Source: Anthoceros angustus
Taxonomy: Eukaryota; Streptophyta; Anthocerotopsida; Anthocerotales; Anthocerotaceae
NCBI GenBank assembly: GCA_010909165.1
Contig: MU008174.1
Location: 310,001-374,000, forward strand
Direction: 5' to 3'
Length of the DNA stretch: 64,000 nucleotides
Below are positions 27,314 through 38,099 of this stretch, piece by piece. Numbering within the stretch: position 1 is the stretch's first letter; every line of letters starts with the position of its first letter. The notes beneath the pieces are model-generated. The model was given only the letters and a program-made list of their open reading frames with translations. It was not told the DNA's origin and searched no databases. Both the position numbers and the translations under genes were made by a program.

Positions 27314-28790
27314 ATTGAAGGACCCGTTCACAATTTGATACAAACGATTTGTTAAACATGAAAACAGCGTTGCAAGCAAAATGAACAGCGTTGCAAGCAA
27401 AATGAACAGCGTTGCAAGCAAAATGAACAGCGTTGCAAGCAAAATGAACAGCGTTACAAACAAAATGGGAGAGATTTGAGAGAATTTACAAATTGAGATC
27501 AATTTGTCAACAAAACCAACCTTTCTATCATAACCAAATGCTCAAAATGCTCAATGGACAAAATACTCACTCTATGGACAAATTGCTCCATGTTCAAAAT
27601 GCTCGATGGAAAAAATGCTCCATAGACAAAATGCTCGATGGACAAACAAAATGCTCAATGCACAAAATACTGAATTCAAAATTTTGAATTACCTTTCGTG
27701 ATTGCCAAATGATTGCACAAAGTTAGAGGCGATTGTATGTAATTGGATCATGCTGGTCCTCCCTTTAGCCTCCTTGACACGGCTTTGAACCTTGTGCCCC
27801 ATCACCGTCGGAGAATCTTGTCTTTGAAAAGCCGTGGATTGAAGGACCCGTTCACAATTTGATACAAGCGATTTGTTAAACATGAAAACAGCGTTGCAAG
27901 CAAAATGAACAGCGTTGCAAGCAAAATGAACAGCGTTACAAGCAAAATGAACAGCGTTGCAAGCAAAATGAACAGCGTTACAAACAAAATGGGAGAGATT
28001 TGAGAGAATTTACAAATTGAGATCAATTTGTCAACAAAACCAACCTTTCTATCATAACCAAATGCTCAAAATGCTCAATGGACAAAATACTCACTCTATG
28101 GACAAATTGCTCCATGTTCAAAATGCTCGATGGAAAAATGCTCCATAGACAAAATGCTCGATGGACAAACAAAATGCTCAATGCACAAAATCGAATTCAA
28201 AATTTTGAATTACCTTCGTGATTGCCAAATGATTGCACAAAGTTAGAGGCGATTGTATGTAATTGGATCATGCTGGTCCTCCCTTTAGCCTCCTTGACAC
28301 GGCTTTGAACCTTGTGCCCCATCACCGTCGGAGAATCTTGTCTTTGAAAAGCCGTGGATTGAAGGACCCGTTCACAATTTGATACAAACGATTTGTTAAA
28401 CATGAAAACAGCGTTGCAAGCAAAATGAACAGCGTTGCAAGCAAAATGAACAGCGTTGCAAGCAAAATGAACAGCGTTGCAAGCAAAATGAACAGCGTTA
28501 CAAACAAAATGGGAGAGATTTGAGAGAATTTACAAATTGAGATCAATTTGTCAACAAAACCAACCTTTCTATCATAACCAAATGCTCAAAATGCTCAATG
28601 GACAAAATACTCACTCTATGGACAAATTGCTCCATGTTCAAAATGCTCGATGGAAAAAATGCTCCATAGACAAAATGCTCGATGGACAAACAAAATGCTC
28701 AATGCACAAAATACTGAATTCAAAATTTTGAATTACCTTTCGTGATTGCCAAATGATTGCACAAAGTTCTGAGGCGATTGTATGTAATTG
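27314..28790. repeat. About 520-bp tandem repeat, nearly three copies, with nested 21-bp repeats
   Basis: Copies begin at 27314, 27838 and 28358 with ATTGAAGGACCCGTTCACAA. Each contains four or five copies of a 21-base unit (ACAGCGTTGCAAGCAAAATGA) followed by ATGCTC/GACAAA-rich sequence and an AATTACCTTTCGTGATTGCC block. On the minus strand the 21-base units read as hydrophobic seven-residue repeats (LATLFIL). Copies differ mostly by one- to three-base indels. Confidence 0.9.
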
Positions 28791-28829
28791 GATCATGCTG
28801 GTCCTCCCTTTAGCCTGTCCTTGCTCCAA

Positions 28830-28995
28830 TGTGATGCACCCAAGTCCAAGTCCTCGCTCCTTTGTGGTGCACCCAAGTCCAAGTCCAAGTCCAAGTCCTT
28901 GCTCCTGTGTGGTACACCCAAGTCCAAGTCCTTGCTCCCTGTGGTACACCCAAGTCCAAGCTCCCACGTGGTGCATTCAAGTCCAAGTCCTCCAG
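28830..28995. repeat. CCAAGT minisatellite
   Basis: Four to five copies of a roughly 35-45-base unit (GTGGTGCACCCAAGTCCAAGT...CTTGCTCC) with internal CCAAGT hexamer expansion. Confidence 0.8.
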
Positions 28996-29392
28996 GGAAA
29001 GCAAATAGAGAGTTTTATTCTAAATTTCGAAACATTAGTGTTCCACACATATTTGTATGAAATTAAAAATACAATATCCTATTAGAGAGGAATTGCTGCA
29101 GCCACTAATGAAGAGCTGCTTAAAGAGGACTTTTAATGATCATTGGTCTACAAGAATCCCTTGAGTTAGTAGCTGCCTAGTTAAGGTGAGCCTGCGGGAT
29201 ATATACGGGCTAGCTAGAACAAGGGCTTTGAGCATTTATCATCATTGAGGTCATTATGCGCTGCAAGCCTTGTGTTGAGAGAGCTATGTAGAGCCAAGCT
29301 AGTGAGCTTGGCATTGAGTCAAGCACATTGGAAATGTGGCTTACAAAGTACAATTGCCTGAATGGATCTTCTCTCATAATATTTTTCATGTC

Positions 29393-29548
29393 TCTTTGAC
29401 ATGAATTCAACAATCTCCTACATGAGATTTCGAAAGAGAACGAGGATATGAACAAGAAAGATTATGTCATACTAGTTCAACACAGACCTCATTCTCTTTC
29501 GAAATCTCACGTAGGAGATTGTTGAATTCATGTCAGAGAGAGAAGTGC
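29393..29548. repeat. Long inverted repeat, about 48-base arms
   Basis: GACATGAATTCAACAATCTC at 29397 onward, continuing through GAGATTTCGAAAGAGAA, recurs as its reverse complement at about 29491-29545 with two or three mismatches. The spacer is about 50 bases. It may be a foldback element or two head-to-head pieces of one transposon. Confidence 0.8.
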
Positions 29549-29824
29549 CTGTTGTTTATGGTTATGTACCATAGCATCTGGTAAGGCTTCATGGCTATGC
29601 AGATTCAATGCCATTAGTGAAAAATTGTCACCTTTGGCCCGTGGCTTCAATCATTTAGCACAATGTATTGAAGTATTAGATTCTAAAATTTCTAATAGTT
29701 CTCTGCATAAATCATCACTTTTACTTGCAGATTCTGTTCTTGATAAAATTATTGAAGCATTATCTTACGTGATCTCCTCCAAGACAACACGCACACGACG
29801 TAGTCATGAATTTTAAACTCACAT

Positions 29825-30259
29825 GCCATGGCTGACGGGGATGACGCTGAACATCAACTTGACGAGGAGGTCAACAAAATGAAAAACAACTATTCAACAA
29901 TGGTCAATAATAATTATGGAGATAGTTTCAAAGAAAAGGATAGATTCAACGGCAAGGAATTGATGTCTGGCTCCTATGAATGAGAAAAGTTTTGCGTAAC
30001 CGTGATCTATGGGACATCGTTAGCGGAGACACTCTGCCGAGATTGGGGTGCTCACGCCAAACCTATCTAAGACGTGAAGGATGAGAGGGCCCAAGATATC
30101 ATAATCAGTGGCCTCTCACAACATATGGTAAGGCAAATCAGCGAGGCAGGATCCTCCAAAGAAATGTGGGACCACCTCGAACAACTATACTCCTCTGTCG
30201 CACGAGGTAAGCATTGGCATTCATATGAGCACTTCCTCAACCAAGCAAAAGAAATCTAA
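29825..30259 (+). pseudogene. Copia-type gag (UBN2 family) remnant
   Basis: Plus-strand remnant with an N-terminal part (MADGDDAEHQLDEEVNKMKN, NGKELMSGSYE), then stops and frame changes. It ends in a clear copia gag stretch at 30074-30259: DIIISGLSQHMVRQI, SSKEMWDHLEQLYSS. In intact elements gag packages the RNA for reverse transcription. Here at least two stop codons interrupt the frame, and no zinc knuckle, integrase or reverse transcriptase follows. Confidence 0.75.
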
Positions 30260-30267
30260 TATTGTCA

Positions 30268-30741
30268 TGTCGTGTGACACTAATCTCTGCACTTGAGTTT
30301 AGAGTTTGATTAGAATTAATTAATCTAATTACGTATCTTTAAGTAAGTAATTAGTATTAATTAATCTAAAACACTTATGATAATTAAGCATTGATTAGTG
30401 TTAATTAAACATTGTTAGCAATAGCTATGTCGATAAGCTCAAGTAATATGCTTTAGCATATTCCTTGCATATTGTAGTGTATTCTTAGGATATTTCCGGC
30501 ATATGCCGATGCCAATATGATATCTTAGGAATATGCCGATACCAAGGGCTAGTGTGTATAGACCCTTTCACAGAGGACAACCTCAGATCATAGCTTGTCC
30601 TCTAGATATGTAATGCAAGAGTGTTGTGAGGAAGCCAAACCTATGACTTCGAGAGCAATGTGTGAGGAATTTGCGTGTTGTTCTCGTGGGGAGAGTGTGT
30701 TTCTGCCACGATGTGCGAGTTGCTTCCTCCTATTGTTACAA
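30268..30741 (+). mobile_element. Copia-type LTR copy, plus orientation
   Basis: Begins TGTCGTGTGACACTAAT directly after the gag remnant and ends near CCTCCTATTGTTACA, giving TG...CA ends. The reverse-complement copy is at 24389-24989. The order gag fragment then LTR means the rest of the element is deleted. Confidence 0.7.
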
Positions 30742-30889
30742 GCTATGATCTCAGCTTGTGTATACTAGAATGGCATGCTAGAATTGATAAGCTTGCTAGG
30801 CTTAGTGTGCTAGGCAATGCTAGGCCGTGCTAGGCTTGCTAGGTGACGGTAGGCGATGATAGCTCTTTAAGCAAGTAGGCAAGGGACCC

Positions 30890-31665
30890 TCTAAAGTGTG
30901 CCCAAGGCTTGAGGCCAAGGGAGGGGCCCAAATCCAAAGAAGAGGCCTAAGTCCCAAGGCTTGAGGCCTAGAGAGGGACTAAAACCAAAGGAGAGGCCCA
31001 AGTCCCAAGGCTTGAGGCCAGGAGAAGGGGATCCAAGGCACAAGAAGAAGAAAAAGAAGCCCAAGTCCAAGGAGAGGAATGAAGCCTCCACAAGGGAGTT
31101 TGGCCTTTTAAGGCCAACCAACCAAGGGAGAGCTAAGAGTATTTTACTCTTGGGCCGGATTTCAAGGGATAAGGGAGGAGAGGATAGCAATGGGTATGTT
31201 ATCAATCCGTTTGCTTTCGCTATCTGTTCAAAACTCCAAGGATAGCAATGGGTTTGTTATCAATCCATTTGTTTTCGTTATCTGTTCAAAACTTCAAGTT
31301 AGTTAGCACCCATCTAGGTACTAATCCACCCAAAGGGTGTTTATCCGTAGAGTTCTTATGCATGAGCTATCCAACTCACCCGTCTCAACCTTTTACACTC
31401 TATAGGGTCAAGAGTATTTTACTCTTGGGCGGTTCAAGGATAAGGGAGAAACAAGAGTATTTTACTCTTGGGCCGGTTCAAGGGATAAGGATAGCAATGG
31501 GTATGTTATCAATCCATTGTTTTGATTTCACTTTCTGTCAAAACTTCAAGTTAGTTAGCACCCATCTAGGTACTAATCCACCCAAAGGGTGTTTATCCGT
31601 AGAGTTCTTATGCATGAGCTATCCAACTCACCCGTCTCAACCTTTTACACTCTATAGGGGCTGAA
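30890..31665. repeat. Tandem and dispersed direct repeats
   Basis: Three to four copies of a GGCCCAAGTCCCAAGGCTTGAGG-type unit (30890-31040). Then about 250-bp direct repeats (31245-31400 and 31490-31665) sharing CAATGGGTATGTTATCAATC, CTAATCCACCCAAAGGGTG and TTATCCGTAGAGTTCTTATG. AAGAGTATTTTACTCTTGGGC occurs three times and is itself partly palindromic. Possibly promoter/LTR-type repeats of the Ty3-like element that follows. Confidence 0.75.
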
Positions 31666-31738
31666 GAGTATTTGTATGCAGTTTAGACACGCATAGATAC
31701 TTAGAGGTTTCACTAATCACGATCTAAGCAAGCAGAGT

Positions 31739-34539
31739 GTGTTAACCTTGATTGAGGTTTGTGACTTAGCTACTAACCACCTGGACAATGGTTTAGCATT
31801 GGAAACAAGATACTCCTCATCCGATGAGCTATCAGAGCTGAGGACTATAGGCTGCAAACACACTCGATCCGGACGGAGCTACCAACCAGCGAGTCCATCG
31901 AGCGAATTCGAAGTCCCGACCAAGAGAGAGAAGTATGAACACCTCGATTTTGGTACCAGCGAAGGACGTGTAGGAACCCAGCGACTCAATCAACAATCTT
32001 TGAAGATCTGTGAGTGGCAACACACAAGACACGCTTTGTCGCCGGACAACTCGGTGAGCGGCGTGAGGACTTGTCTTTAGGAGTTGTCAAGATGGGAGGA
32101 GACAAGGATCGAATGGAGTTGTTCACGTGACGATCGGTCACCTTGTCATTGGAGGACTTCATCGAGAAGTACGGTGCAGTGTGTGCGGAGATGGAATTGA
32201 AGACCGGATACACGAAGCGATATAGCTTCATCTAAATGCTGAAGTACTTGGGGGATGAAGCATTGGCGTGCTATCGAGAGCACAAGGCGAGGTTGTTGAG
32301 TGACACATCCGAGGACCAGAGTAGCGATTCGAGCTCAGAGGAACCAGACACAATCAACAATCTTTGAAGATCATGAGTGCGAGCATGCATGAAGGTGCAA
32401 CAAGCGGTGCACATGGAGTGGCAAGTGGGCAAGATCCCATCGAAGAGATATTTGATATCTTCTGGCTGGAGTTTCATGCAAGCACGGATGAGAAGATCTT
32501 CGAGCTGACACACTTCAAGCTAAAGTCAGGCGAGACTGCGAAGATGGCTTACCGAAGAATCGACCAGTTGGTATATGACACCAAGATCATGAGTGACCGA
32601 CTGGCTGCAGAGAAGTACTTGCAGGCATTGCCATATGCGCTGCGCATGAAGGTCAACAAGCGGTGCACAATACGAAGGGGCAACACTACACCCTCAAGGA
32701 AGTGTATGAGATGGCTGACAAGATAGGGCCCGCTAACACTTTCTCTTATGCTGTTGCAAGTGATCACTCCAGCACAAGTAGGAGTGGTGGACGACATGAC
32801 CGACACGGAGGTCAGAGTGGAGGAGCTCAGTGAGACAAGCCAGCCCACACAGCCCAAGTGACGATCCCCTACGTGAGGTGCCAAGGGATGGACCATTCCC
32901 CTCATGAGCGCGAGCATGCATTCGGAGGAGTCAAGGATGAGGAGCCGTGCCCTAGCTGTGGGAGGTACGGGCACAATGAAGCGGCATGTTGGGAGAAGCA
33001 TCCGGAATTGCGGCCTACGGGTTACCGAGCAGCAATCTCGGCCAATGCATCTGTGTCAACCTCGTCCACAAAATCAGCGAAGAGCAAAGGCACCGTGGAG
33101 GAGGCATCGGCGAAGTCCCGACCAAGAGAGAGAAGTATGAACACCTCGATTTTGGTACCGAAGGGCGGAGGAACCCGACTCAATCAACAATCTTTGAAGA
33201 TCATGGTGGCAACACACAAGACACGCTTGGTCACGACAACTGGAAACGAAGCAAGAGGACTTGTCTCTTGGAGTCGTCAAGATGGGAGGAGACAAGGATC
33301 GAATGGAGTTGTTCACGATCGGTCACCTTGTCATTGGAGGACTTCATCGAGAAGTACGTGCGCGGAGATGGAATTGAAGACCGGATAAGCGATATAGCTT
33401 CATCTAAATGTCAAGTACTTGGGGATGAAGCATTGGCGTGCTATCGAGCACAAGGCGAGGTTGTTGAGCACATCCGAGGACCACCGAGTAGCGATTCGAG
33501 CTCGTGAGGTGCCAAGGATGGACCATTCCCTCATGAGTGCGAGCATGCATGAAGGTGCAACAAGCGGTGCACATGGGCACCAAGTGGGCAAGATCCCATC
33601 AAGAGATATTTGATATCTTCCGCTGGAGTTTCATGCACGGATGAGAAGATCTCGGTGACACACTTCAAGCTAAAGTCGAGATGCCAAGATGGCTTATCAA
33701 GAATCGACCGGTTGGTATATGACACCAAGATCATGAGTGACCGATCCGCAGAGAAGTACTTGCAGCATTGCCATATGCGCTGCGCATGAAGGTGCAACAA
33801 GCGGTGCACAATACGAAGGGCAACACTACACCCTCAAGGAAGTGTATGAGATGGGCGACAAGATAGGGGGCACACTTTCTCTTATCTTGTTGCAAGTGAT
33901 CACTCCAAAGACAAGTAGGAGTGGTGGACGACATGACCGACGCGGAGGTCGAGTGGAGGAGCTCGTGAGACAAGCCACGCCCAAGTGACGATCCCCTACG
34001 TGAGGTGCCAAGGGATGGACCATTCCCCTCATGAGCGCGAGCATGCATTCGGAGGAGTCAAGGATGAGGAGCCGTGCCCTAGCTGTGGGAGGTACGGGCA
34101 CAATGAAGCGGCATGTTGGGAGAAGCATCCGGAATTGCGGCCTACGGGTTACCGAGCAGCAATCTCGGCCAATGCATCTGTGTCAACCTCGTCCACAAAA
34201 TCAGCGAAGAGCAAAGGCACCGTGGAGGAGGCATCGGCGAAGTCCCGTAGACAGAAGAAACGGAAAGCATCAAAGAAAACTATGGACAGCTACGTGGCAC
34301 GCTTTGCAAAGCTGGAGAAGTTAGTGCGGAAGGCGAAGATCAAGGAGAGCAGCAGTTCATCATCAGAGGACGACGAAGATGAGCATAAGCATGGATACAT
34401 GGCAACAGTGACCAGATCCAAGGGCAAGGGGAAGAAACCTTTGGCAGCTATGAGAGAAGATAGCTCAGAGGAAGAAGAGGATGTCTTGACACCTGCAATG
34501 CGAAGGACGCGGAAGGAAGCTTTGGGATCCTCTTCCTGA
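31739..34539 (+). pseudogene. Ty3-type gag remnant with tandem 1.1-1.2-kb duplication and zinc knuckle
   Basis: Gag-like coding remnants in the plus direction: a lead ending RSGRSYQPASPSSEF, a capsid-like segment (SGETAKMAYRRIDQLVY, about 32530-32580) and a CCHC zinc knuckle (CPSCGRYGHNEAAC) followed by a Ser/Lys/acidic tail. The block starting AAGTCCCGACCAAGAG at 31911 recurs at 33113, and the knuckle segment at 32861 recurs at 33988 (offset 1127). The second knuckle copy (frame 33985-34539) continues into intact tail sequence; the first is broken. Copies differ mainly by small deletions. No intact gag remains. Confidence 0.8.
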
Positions 34540-34551
34540 ACCTATGCCAAG

Positions 34552-35250
34552 ATGCCAAAGTGGTTTGAGCCATTGCCAACAGGAGCAACTGTGGGAGCAA
34601 CATCAAAGTCCAGAGTGGGCAATGTGGAGGAATCCATGCGCAGACTGCTAACAGAGACGATGGCACAAAGGCTTAAGAAGATGCCATGTTTCAGCCTACA
34701 AGACATGGGGCTGAGCGTGAAGGAAGTCAGGGGTTTGATTCGGCGGATGTTGACAACCATTAAAGACAAAGCAAGTGTCCACTATGTGACACAACAAGTA
34801 GCAGTGATGTCATTGCTAACCTCGGAGCCAAGCATCTCTGTGGAGAAGCGAAATGCTGCACGAGTGGGGGTGGCTTTGGTCAACAATCGGGAGAGACACA
34901 TTGAAATCAATGGATTCGCACCCAGGAGGATGTTGATTGACACCGGAGCAAAGCCGGTGATCGTTGGAAGAAGAGTGAAGGAAGCGTTGGGTCTCCACCA
35001 AGAAAGGTTGATGAAAACCAAGTGGAAGATCCAGACCGCAGCCGGGACCACAGAGCATGTGTTGGGGGTAACAAGGTACAAGCTGAAGGTTTCATTCAAA
35101 CCAAGAACAGCTAACTTCACCTTTGTCGAGGTACGCTGCTTGGTCACTGATGCAGACACATGTGATGTCTTGCTAGGAGCGGACGCTTTGTACAAATCTG
35201 GAGTCAATGTGGATTTGTGGACGGAGATAATCTACTATCGACTAGGCTGA
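34552..35250 (+). CDS. Retroviral-type aspartic protease domain of the Ty3-like element
   Basis: An open 232-codon frame following the zinc-knuckle tail in the same direction. The active-site motif is at about residues 127-135 (MLIDTGAKPVIVG), and the C-terminal flap/partner motif is CDVLLGADAL, as in pepsin-like proteases that cleave Gag-Pol. The N-terminal 110 residues look like a linker (helical, basic). It ends at a stop and is followed, after further in-frame pieces with stops, by the methyltransferase-like region. The element as a whole is defective even though this segment is uninterrupted. Confidence 0.75.
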   Translation: MPKWFEPLPTGATVGATSKSRVGNVEESMRRLLTETMAQRLKKMPCFSLQDMGLSVKEVRGLIRRMLTTIKDKASVHYVTQQVAVMSLLTSEPSISVEKRNAARVGVALVNNRERHIEINGFAPRRMLIDTGAKPVIVGRRVKEALGLHQERLMKTKWKIQTAAGTTEHVLGVTRYKLKVSFKPRTANFTFVEVRCLVTDADTCDVLLGADALYKSGVNVDLWTEIIYYRLG

Positions 35251-35429
35251 AGAAGCTAGAGCAAAACGGATGAATGGATTGCTCGCATCCCTCTGCAGCT
35301 GCATGACAAGGATCATGAGAACCTCATTGCCAAAAGTGTCTACCCAGTGTTTGGGGCCGTGGTGACGGACACGACATACTTGCTTGAACCTCTTGGGGTG
35401 TGTCTAACAAACGCAGTTGACCTAAGATA

Positions 35430-36900
35430 GGATTTTGACGAGGAGGAGGAAGACAAGCTAGGGTCACAACCACCCTCAAAGAAAGTTCTTCAAGTCAGTT
35501 GGACGGAGTTGGCGACTACAGCAATGAGCCGTGCAAAAGTGGTGGAGGATAGTGCAAGAGGACCAGTGTCCTATCAGCCGAAGAACTACTGTAAGTTCTT
35601 GCCTAGGGCTGAGCCTGTTTGTGACCTAAACACCCAGGTGATCACATGGCGACCTAGGGAAGACGGCATAGTGCTGGTGGAACTCTTTGGAGGCATCAGT
35701 GCCTGCTTGGAAGCAATGCTGAAATGTGGCATCAAAGTACGAAGATACGTGCATTGTGACCCAGATCCGAAAGCAAGGATTGTGTCATAGAAGTGCGTGA
35801 GGGACTTGATGGGGGAGTACCCTAACCTCCAGACGTGCGAGTCAGTGAAGGGTTACCAAAAAGTGCTGCCGACAGATGTTCGCATGATAGGGTTGTCCCA
35901 TTTGAGTTGTCTTGGGCAACCAGTAGACCTTGTCATCACAGGTTAGGAGTGTCTCCACATTGTACAAAAAAGACACATGCATTCCATGTTATGTATTGAC
36001 TAACGCGATGTTATAGGAGGTGCTCGATGTTGGTATCCATGGAGCCGAAAGGGTTGATTCTCAATTCCTAAGAAATCTGGATGATGTCTGAAAGAATACT
36101 AAGAAGGCACGTCTCGTGGCACCTGCGCTTGACGCACCCATTACATCGTGCTTGCCACAAGCGTTGCCTGAGGGTAATTTCTGCCATATCAACTCTATGC
36201 ATGTGCACCAGATTCATTGTCACAATTGCATATTCCAAGTGCTATTCACTGTTTTGCAGTTGTATGCCTTTGGATGTTAGGTGGCTCAAAATTGGACTAC
36301 ATGGGCAATTTCACACGAAGCTGATGTATCAGTCGCTACTACAAGAATGTGGATAAGTGGGTTGCTTAAGCTGAGATGACAATGATGATCTTTGCTTGCA
36401 GGTCGAGGCTAGGAGGAAGATGGAGGACACAATAGTCTCCACGAATCCCTTGATATATGCCTCCCACTCCTCGGAACTTGAATTTGTATTGTGTGATGGG
36501 AGGCAGTCCTGGTGGGCAGAGGATAATCGGAGATTGTGCACGTCCATCCAACTCCAGGGTTGTGCGCGGGTTGTGTTCTGCAGATGCAGACATCATAAGG
36601 GTTGGCAGCCCTGTAGATTACGACGTTGATGCGTTCGAGATAACACCTACGACATGTAATGCATCTCTTATCATGCAAAGCTGCTATTGGAGACTTTGCA
36701 AACGGACAAGAATGTTTTTCCGATTCAGAACACACACGCCGCAGGTGTGTCTTTGAAGAAAAGGAAAGGAGACACTGTGATGGCAGATTTGAGGAACCCA
36801 TGCTGCAACAAGTTGTGCCTGCCTATGCTGTCCCAGGATGGTCTTTAGGAGCAAAGGACTAGGTTTTTGAGGATGGGAAGGCTGGAGCACGAGACATTCC
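35430..36900 (+). pseudogene. Cytosine-C5 methyltransferase-like domain in the Ty3-like element, decayed
   Basis: Downstream of the protease, a plus frame (35509-35790) reads GIVLVELFGGISACLEAML, then KVRRYVHCDPDPKARIV. This resembles the SAM-binding motif I and motif II (E/D-x-F-G-G-I, then a C-D-x-D-P step) of DNMT-type enzymes. After a TAG at 35788-35790 the same frame continues LMGEYPNLQTCESVKGYQKV and QPVDLVITG. A second TAG then falls where the motif IV tryptophan would be (G-stop-E-C). About 36590-36900 resembles a C-terminal target-recognition part in shifting frames (VGSPVDYDVDAFEITP; EEPMLQQVVPAYAVPGWS; FEDGKAGARD). Retroelements carrying DNMTs are known from dinoflagellates and charophytes. 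The motif I assignment is fairly secure; the rest is inference. Confidence 0.6.
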
Positions 36901-36975
36901 TTCAATCTCTTCTTAGACTGGATGTGAATGCGAAAGCTAAAGATAAGGTTATCAACTACATTATGGGTGGACAAA

Positions 36976-37296
36976 ATGGAAAAAGAAATTCATAGATTGG
37001 TTGAACTTGCTCAAACCAAACGAAAAAGAAATGATCCTCGAGGAGCAAGAAGTTTGTTGCTTGAAGCACAAGAACGTTATCCAGGGTCAAATAATAATAC
37101 TTATATACTTGCAATCGTGGAGGTTGAATTTGCAGCAATGGAAAACAAGTTATCACCATGTGGTTCACCTCCTGTATATAATTGATATTATCTTCTTCAA
37201 GTCAAGCCAGATGCAGATGTAGATATTATAACTAGAAGATATAAGGAATTGGCTTTACCTATGAGGTGTTGTCTGAAAGCATTTCGCAGGGTTTAG
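36976..37296 (+). pseudogene. J-domain (DnaJ-like) protein fragment, plant type
   Basis: Reads MEKEIHRLVELAQTKRKRND, then RGARSLLLEAQERYPGSNN and EVEFAAMENKLSPCGSP, the N-terminus of a plant J-domain family in which the J-domain follows an amphipathic lead. A stop at the expected YY of the J-domain is followed by YLLQVKPDADVDIITRRYKE and ALPMR, then junk and another stop. The HPD loop is lost. This is a 5'-end pseudogene fragment lying directly against the decayed retroelement, so it may have been captured or carried along. No expression evidence is visible. Confidence 0.7.
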
Positions 37297-37609
37297 TGCA
37301 TAGGCTCTGCATGGTATGAGAAGTTGAAGAACAAGGTATTGCTAAATGCACCATAGGATGGGGCCAAGTCAAATCCTCGCGTGCAATCCTCACATGCTTT
37401 AGGCACAATCGCGTGGATGGACTCAACATTTCTATTAATGGCAGAAAGGTTGCCCAACATTGAAGTGTACAAACTTCCAAACACCTTCACAAAACTTGAG
37501 GTGTGGATTCAATGCAAGCAGGATATGGAGCAAGCAAGGTTGCGTTTTGTGTCTTATGCCTATTTCCTCAGGCTATGGATAGAAAACTTTAAGAGGGTGA
37601 AAATTCTTA

Positions 37610-37670
37610 ACTCTAAGAGTTTAAGAAAACTTTAAGAGGGTGAAGATTCTTAACTCTAAGAGTTTAAGAA
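37610..37670. repeat. Short tandem duplication
   Basis: AACTTTAAGAGGGTGAA[A/G]ATTCTTAACTCTAAGAGTTTAAGAA occurs twice in a row (about 37588 and 37628). It includes the palindromic CTTAACTCTAAGAGTTTAAG. Confidence 0.7.
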
Positions 37671-37824
37671 TTTTCCACATGTGCATTATGCGCGGGGCTG
37701 AAGTACAACATCCGGAGTACAAATCATCAAATTGATCAACTTAGGCCGCCATACGGTACCATGTCCTTTGTTTTCTTTGTGTTGGCCATCTCCTTGCGTT
37801 TTGCTGGATGTTACTACTGCATTA

Positions 37825-38010
37825 CATGGGCGCCGGCGCCGGCACGAAGACCCATGGTAGGGCGCCGGCATGCCGGCGCCTATGGCATGAACACCCGTGG
37901 GAGGGCCCGGCATGCCGGCACCTATGGCATGAAGACCCGTGGGAGGGCGCCACCTATGGCATGAAGACCCATGGGAGGGCGCCAGCATGCCGGCGCCCAA
38001 GGCCTGCACA
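37825..38010. repeat. GC-rich minisatellite with nested palindromes
   Basis: About four copies of a roughly 42-base unit containing GGGAGGGCGCCGGCATGCCGG and CCTATGGCATGAAGACCC. Sub-sequences such as GCCGGCATGCCGGC and GGCGCCGGCGCC are perfect palindromes. Confidence 0.8.
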
Positions 38011-38099
38011 TGAGTGGTGGTGCGATGGCATTCCGGCGTCGTAGCCTCGGAGACATAGGGCGCCTTATCAGAGTTTATTGGGGCAAAGCCTTGACGGTT

